From Clostridium sp. (GTDB taxonomy: Bacteria > Bacillota > Clostridia > Clostridiales > Clostridiaceae): a DNA stretch of 7,371 bases. Positions within the stretch are counted from its first letter, which is position 1, and each line of letters opens with the position of its first letter. The notes under the pieces are model-generated. The model was given only the letters and a program-made list of their open reading frames with translations, did no database searches and was not told where the DNA came from. Positions 5,613 through 7,371 of this stretch are shown piece after piece. The stretch is taken from contig DPOH01000027.1 of the NCBI GenBank assembly GCA_003539755.1, forward strand, positions 1 through 7,371, written 5' to 3'. The translations under genes and the position numbers were made by a program.

Positions 5613-6149
5613 TTATTTATCAAAAAAACGCATTATTTCATCAGCACTTTTTCTCTTTGAGTGTGGTTCTTCATCTGGATAACCATAAACAATAAGAGCA
5701 GCTACTGTTTCTTCTTCTGGTAAGTTTATAATTTTAGCAATTGATTCTTCGCTAATTACTCCCATTATGCATGTTCCAATACCTTTAGCATATGCAGCTA
5801 AACAGAATGTTTGAGTTGCTATACCAGCATCAAATACTTCCCAAGTTTTTGCTAAACCTTCAATGCCATCCTTTTTACCACTTTTACCTTTTACAAAACT
5901 TACTACTGCAACACCTTTTGCATTTTTTAATGTATCCATGTTATAAACGAAACCTTTAACAGCATCATTAGCTAATTTTTGAATAGTTTCTTCATCATCA
6001 ATTAATGTATATCTAGCTACTTGGTAATTTACCCATGATGGAGCCCATCTAGCTATATCAATGATTTCTTTCATAGTTTCTCTATCTACTTTTTCATTTT
6101 TAAACTTTCTTACACTTCTTCTTTCTTTTATCATATCAATTGCGTCCAT
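5613..6149 (-). CDS. Nitroreductase family protein (short, single domain)
   Basis: This 178-residue protein is a compact FMN-dependent nitroreductase-fold oxidoreductase. ERRSVRKF (9-16) supplies the FMN-phosphate arginines, ARWAPSWVNYQ (33-43) is the conserved first flavin loop, and GIGTCIMG (123-130) packs near the isoalloxazine ring. INLPEEETVAALIVYGYPDEEP (141-162) is the family's C-terminal signature block. Relatives reduce nitro compounds, quinones or other electrophiles with NAD(P)H, usually as dimers; the natural substrate is unknown. AAGAAGG at about 8 nt supports the ATG. An HxlR-type regulator lies upstream on the same strand and a dyad abuts this gene's -35, so it is probably the regulator's target, like yodC with YodB or hypO with HypR in Bacillus subtilis. 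The gene is intact and ends with its own terminator. Confidence 0.92.
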   Translation of the reverse strand: MDAIDMIKERRSVRKFKNEKVDRETMKEIIDIARWAPSWVNYQVARYTLIDDEETIQKLANDAVKGFVYNMDTLKNAKGVAVVSFVKGKSGKKDGIEGLAKTWEVFDAGIATQTFCLAAYAKGIGTCIMGVISEESIAKIINLPEEETVAALIVYGYPDEEPHSKRKSADEIMRFFDK

Positions 6150-6198
6150 ATAAAAAACCTTCTTTCTTTTCTTTTGTAGTTATTTTCCCCGTAACATA

Positions 6199-6227
6199 AT
6201 TATATATCCTATCAAATTACTCAACAA
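6199..6227 (-). promoter_or_regulatory. Promoter of the short nitroreductase gene
   Basis: On the minus strand TTGTTG (6227-6222) and TATAAT (6204-6199) are separated by the ideal 17 bp, with the -10 about 50 bp before the start codon. The -10 is perfect and the -35 partial. This means the gene can be transcribed independently of the HxlR-type gene behind it. Confidence 0.7.
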
Positions 6228-6228
6228 G

Positions 6229-6248
6229 TACTGACATTATTATCAGTA
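6229..6248. promoter_or_regulatory. 20-bp dyad, candidate HxlR-family operator
   Basis: TACTGACATTATTATCAGTA is an inverted repeat with 8-bp arms (one mismatch) and a 4-bp centre. It ends one base from the -35 of the nitroreductase promoter. The outer TACT/AGTA halves resemble those described for YodB boxes in Bacillus, though with wider spacing here. Its position fits either activation or repression by the adjacent regulator. Confidence 0.6.
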
Positions 6249-6250
6249 TG

Positions 6251-6273
6251 GTCATTCAATTATAATTCATGAC
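6251..6273. promoter_or_regulatory. Second near-palindrome upstream of the nitroreductase promoter
   Basis: GTCAT (6251-6255) and ATGAC (6269-6273) flank a perfect 10-bp palindrome AATTATAATT (6258-6267), off-centre by one base. It directly follows the 20-bp dyad. On the minus strand no T-run follows, so it is not a terminator for the HxlR-type gene. It may be a second binding site. Confidence 0.3.
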
Positions 6274-6290
6274 TAATTAATAGAGATATT

Positions 6291-6656
6291 TTATAGCTTA
6301 CATCCATGCTTTAATTCAATTTCTCCATAACCCGTATGTTTATTATATTTTTTCCCCCACTCACCTAATGCATCTAATATAGGCACCAATGTTTTTCCTA
6401 TTTCTGTTAAAGAATATTCTACCTTTGGAGGCACTTCATCATAGACCTTTCTTTTTATTAATTGATGTTTTTCAAGTTCTCTAAGCTGTCTTACCAATAC
6501 TCTTTCATTAATATTAGGAATCCCCCTTTTAAGCTCACCATATCTGATAACTTCTGAATTTCCTATCTCAATAATAATAATGGGTGTCCATTTACTTTTA
6601 ATAACATCTATTGTTAATTCCACATTACAATTAAATACTTTTTTACTTTTTGGCAT
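6291..6656 (-). CDS. HxlR/DUF24-family winged-helix transcriptional regulator
   Basis: This 121-residue protein is a full-length HxlR (DUF24) MarR-like regulator. The N-terminal block has Cys10, then DVIKSKWTPIIIIEI (17-31). The winged helix follows: RYGELKRGIPNINERVLVRQLRELE (38-62), then the wing and signature YDEVPPKVEYSLTEIG (72-87), and a C-terminal dimer helix PILDALGEWGKKY (92-104). Cys10 sits where redox-sensing members such as YodB and HypR carry their sensor cysteine. The only other cysteine is Cys119, close to the C-terminus, which recalls the N- and C-terminal cysteines that pair in YodB. I infer sensing of quinones, disulfide stress or similar electrophiles. The likely target is the nitroreductase gene just downstream. 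The ribosome site (AAGGGA) is somewhat far, about 12 nt from the ATG. Confidence 0.93.
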   Translation of the reverse strand: MPKSKKVFNCNVELTIDVIKSKWTPIIIIEIGNSEVIRYGELKRGIPNINERVLVRQLRELEKHQLIKRKVYDEVPPKVEYSLTEIGKTLVPILDALGEWGKKYNKHTGYGEIELKHGCKL

Positions 6657-6908
6657 ATAAACAGTTCTTCCCTTCTATCAGTCTTTTAATCACATAAATA
6701 AAAGAATGAACAAATGAAAAAATAATTTTTATCCAACATCCTTTAATTCCTTTATTATAAATTCAAATTTAATAACTGTAAACATAACATAAAATATCGA
6801 CTCTGATTCATTGTTAATATAATAAACCCTTTAACTATCTGTCCGTAAATAAAATATTTACTGCACCACACCACATTAATACTGTAAACTATAATCTCTT
6901 ATATACTT

Positions 6909-6943
6909 CAAGCCATTGATATCACTTAAAGTTGGCATTTAAA
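6909..6943 (+). repeat. 35-bp direct repeat, right copy
   Basis: This is the partner of 5491-5525, same orientation, 28 of 35 positions identical, about 1.4 kb away. It lies 119 bp before the transposase start codon, a distance that would allow it to be near an IS end. The other copy has no transposase beside it. Confidence 0.55.
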
Positions 6944-7026
6944 TTTTTTAAATTCATCAAGCATATGTATATAAAAAAATTTCATATAAGTCTGTTTTCA
7001 AAAAGTGTTGTTTTGTATATTCTATA

Positions 7027-7050
7027 CATTTTGTGTCAATGATCAAAATG
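7027..7050 (+). promoter_or_regulatory. Inverted repeat touching the transposase ribosome site
   Basis: CATTTTG (7027-7033) and CAAAATG (7044-7050) form a 7-bp stem with a 10-nt loop. Its last base is the first G of the ribosome site GAGGTG (7050-7055), 7 nt before the ATG. Some insertion sequences use such hairpins to limit transposase translation from read-through transcripts, but this stem is short and AT-rich. Confidence 0.3.
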
Positions 7051-7062
7051 AGGTGTATAAAA

Positions 7063-7371
7063 ATGATAGAAAATGATATTAATTATAAAAACTTAGAAGA
7101 GCTTATGCCAAAATTACTAAAAGCTGATTTATATAAAGATCAAAAATTTGAATGTTGTCTTCACTGCCACAATACTCATTTTATTAAACACGGTAAATAC
7201 AAAGGAATTCAAAGATATATGTGTAGCAAGTGCGGACGAACATTTTCAAGTACAACCAATTCCCTATGGTATTACTCAAAAAAGGACTCTAATATTTGGG
7301 TTAAATATATAGAATTATTTTTACAAAGAAAAACTTTAAGAAAGTGTGCTGCTGAATTAAAAATTAATTTA
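7063..7371 (+). CDS. IS transposase, N-terminal zinc-ribbon part (partial, cut by window end)
   Basis: The reading frame begins with ATG ATA GAA AAT and stays open for 103 codons to the last base. A zinc ribbon is formed by Cys32-x2-Cys35 (CLHC) and Cys54-x2-Cys57 (CSKCGRTF), with HGKYKGIQRYMC between. This is the transposase-type zinc-beta-ribbon followed by the usual aromatic/basic stretch (about 69-90) and the start of a helix-turn-helix (TLRKCAAELKINL, 91-103). The layout fits IS1595/ISXO2-like transposases, or IS1 InsA-like proteins. The catalytic domain would lie past the window, so neither the family nor intactness can be settled. GAGGTG at 7 nt supports the start. Confidence 0.82.
   Translation, partial: MIENDINYKNLEELMPKLLKADLYKDQKFECCLHCHNTHFIKHGKYKGIQRYMCSKCGRTFSSTTNSLWYYSKKDSNIWVKYIELFLQRKTLRKCAAELKINL

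Larger units (their letters stand above)
6657..7062. other. 406-bp gap without a gene, upstream of both the HxlR-type gene and the transposase
   Basis: No ORF of note is present on either strand, and the DNA is strongly AT-rich. It must contain the promoter of the HxlR-type gene (minus strand), but I find no convincing -35/-10 pair. Small symmetries include GTAAATA/TATTTAC (6845-6861), ATTTAAA/TTTAAAT (6937-6953) and TGTATA/TATACA (7014-7028). The right copy of the 35-bp repeat lies at 6909-6943. The left end of the insertion sequence should fall in the right part, but I cannot place its terminal inverted repeat without the other end. Confidence 0.6.

Noticed and set aside
6251..6273. Terminator of the HxlR-type gene
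   Set aside because: There is dyad symmetry but no following T-run on the minus strand, and the arms are offset. It was kept only as a weak operator candidate.
6772..6893. Repeated ACTGTAAAC motif (around 6774 and 6882, and on the minus strand near 4361-4370)
   Set aside because: Matches of this length are expected by chance in 7 kb of AT-rich DNA, and the copies have no common position relative to genes.

Overview
This window looks like chromosomal DNA from a low-GC Firmicute, most likely a Clostridium of the butyricum/beijerinckii type. The genes are strongly AT-biased, use AGA and ATA freely, have AGGAG-type ribosome sites, and include clostridial anaerobic redox families: an Fe-dependent butanol-type dehydrogenase, a ferredoxin-nitroreductase fusion and a 4Fe-4S protein. 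The genus is an inference. I see no taxonomic marker gene.

Left part (1-3451). The window opens inside the 5' end of a bacterial class C group II intron on the minus strand. It sits directly behind a strong intrinsic terminator, which is the preferred target of that class. The terminator closes a two-gene minus-strand operon: an Fe-dependent alcohol dehydrogenase (1191-2369) followed 3 nt later by an NAD(P)-binding SDR/epimerase-like protein (165-1187). An AraC-family regulator (2522-3406, plus strand) diverges from the operon across 152 bp that contain a 16-bp direct repeat, so it probably controls the operon and itself.

Middle and right part (3418-6656). Three nitroreductase-fold flavoproteins of three different subfamilies lie one after another on the minus strand: a 2[4Fe-4S]-ferredoxin/nitroreductase fusion (3520-4344), a stand-alone SagB/ThcOx-type enzyme (4605-5372) and a short single-domain nitroreductase (5613-6149). 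Behind them is an HxlR/DUF24 regulator (6291-6656). Each nitroreductase has its own hairpin terminator. The fusion and the short enzyme have good sigma-A-like promoters, and the SagB-type gene has a weaker candidate. The cluster therefore looks like separately switched units rather than one operon. A PerR-box-like palindrome covers the -10 of the fusion gene, and a 20-bp dyad abuts the -35 of the short nitroreductase next to the HxlR gene. Together these suggest an electrophile/peroxide-responsive flavoenzyme cluster.

Right end (6657-7371). About 400 bp of AT-rich DNA without a gene leads into the 5' part of an IS transposase with an N-terminal zinc ribbon (7063 onward), cut by the window edge. 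A 35-bp imperfect direct repeat (5491-5525 and 6909-6943, 28/35 identical) brackets the short nitroreductase and the HxlR gene, which may mark a mobile or duplicated cassette. I found no CRISPR array, tRNA or rRNA. I also found no convincing wholly new system. The most useful leads are the intron-at-terminator insertion, the two operator candidates and the bracketed cassette.
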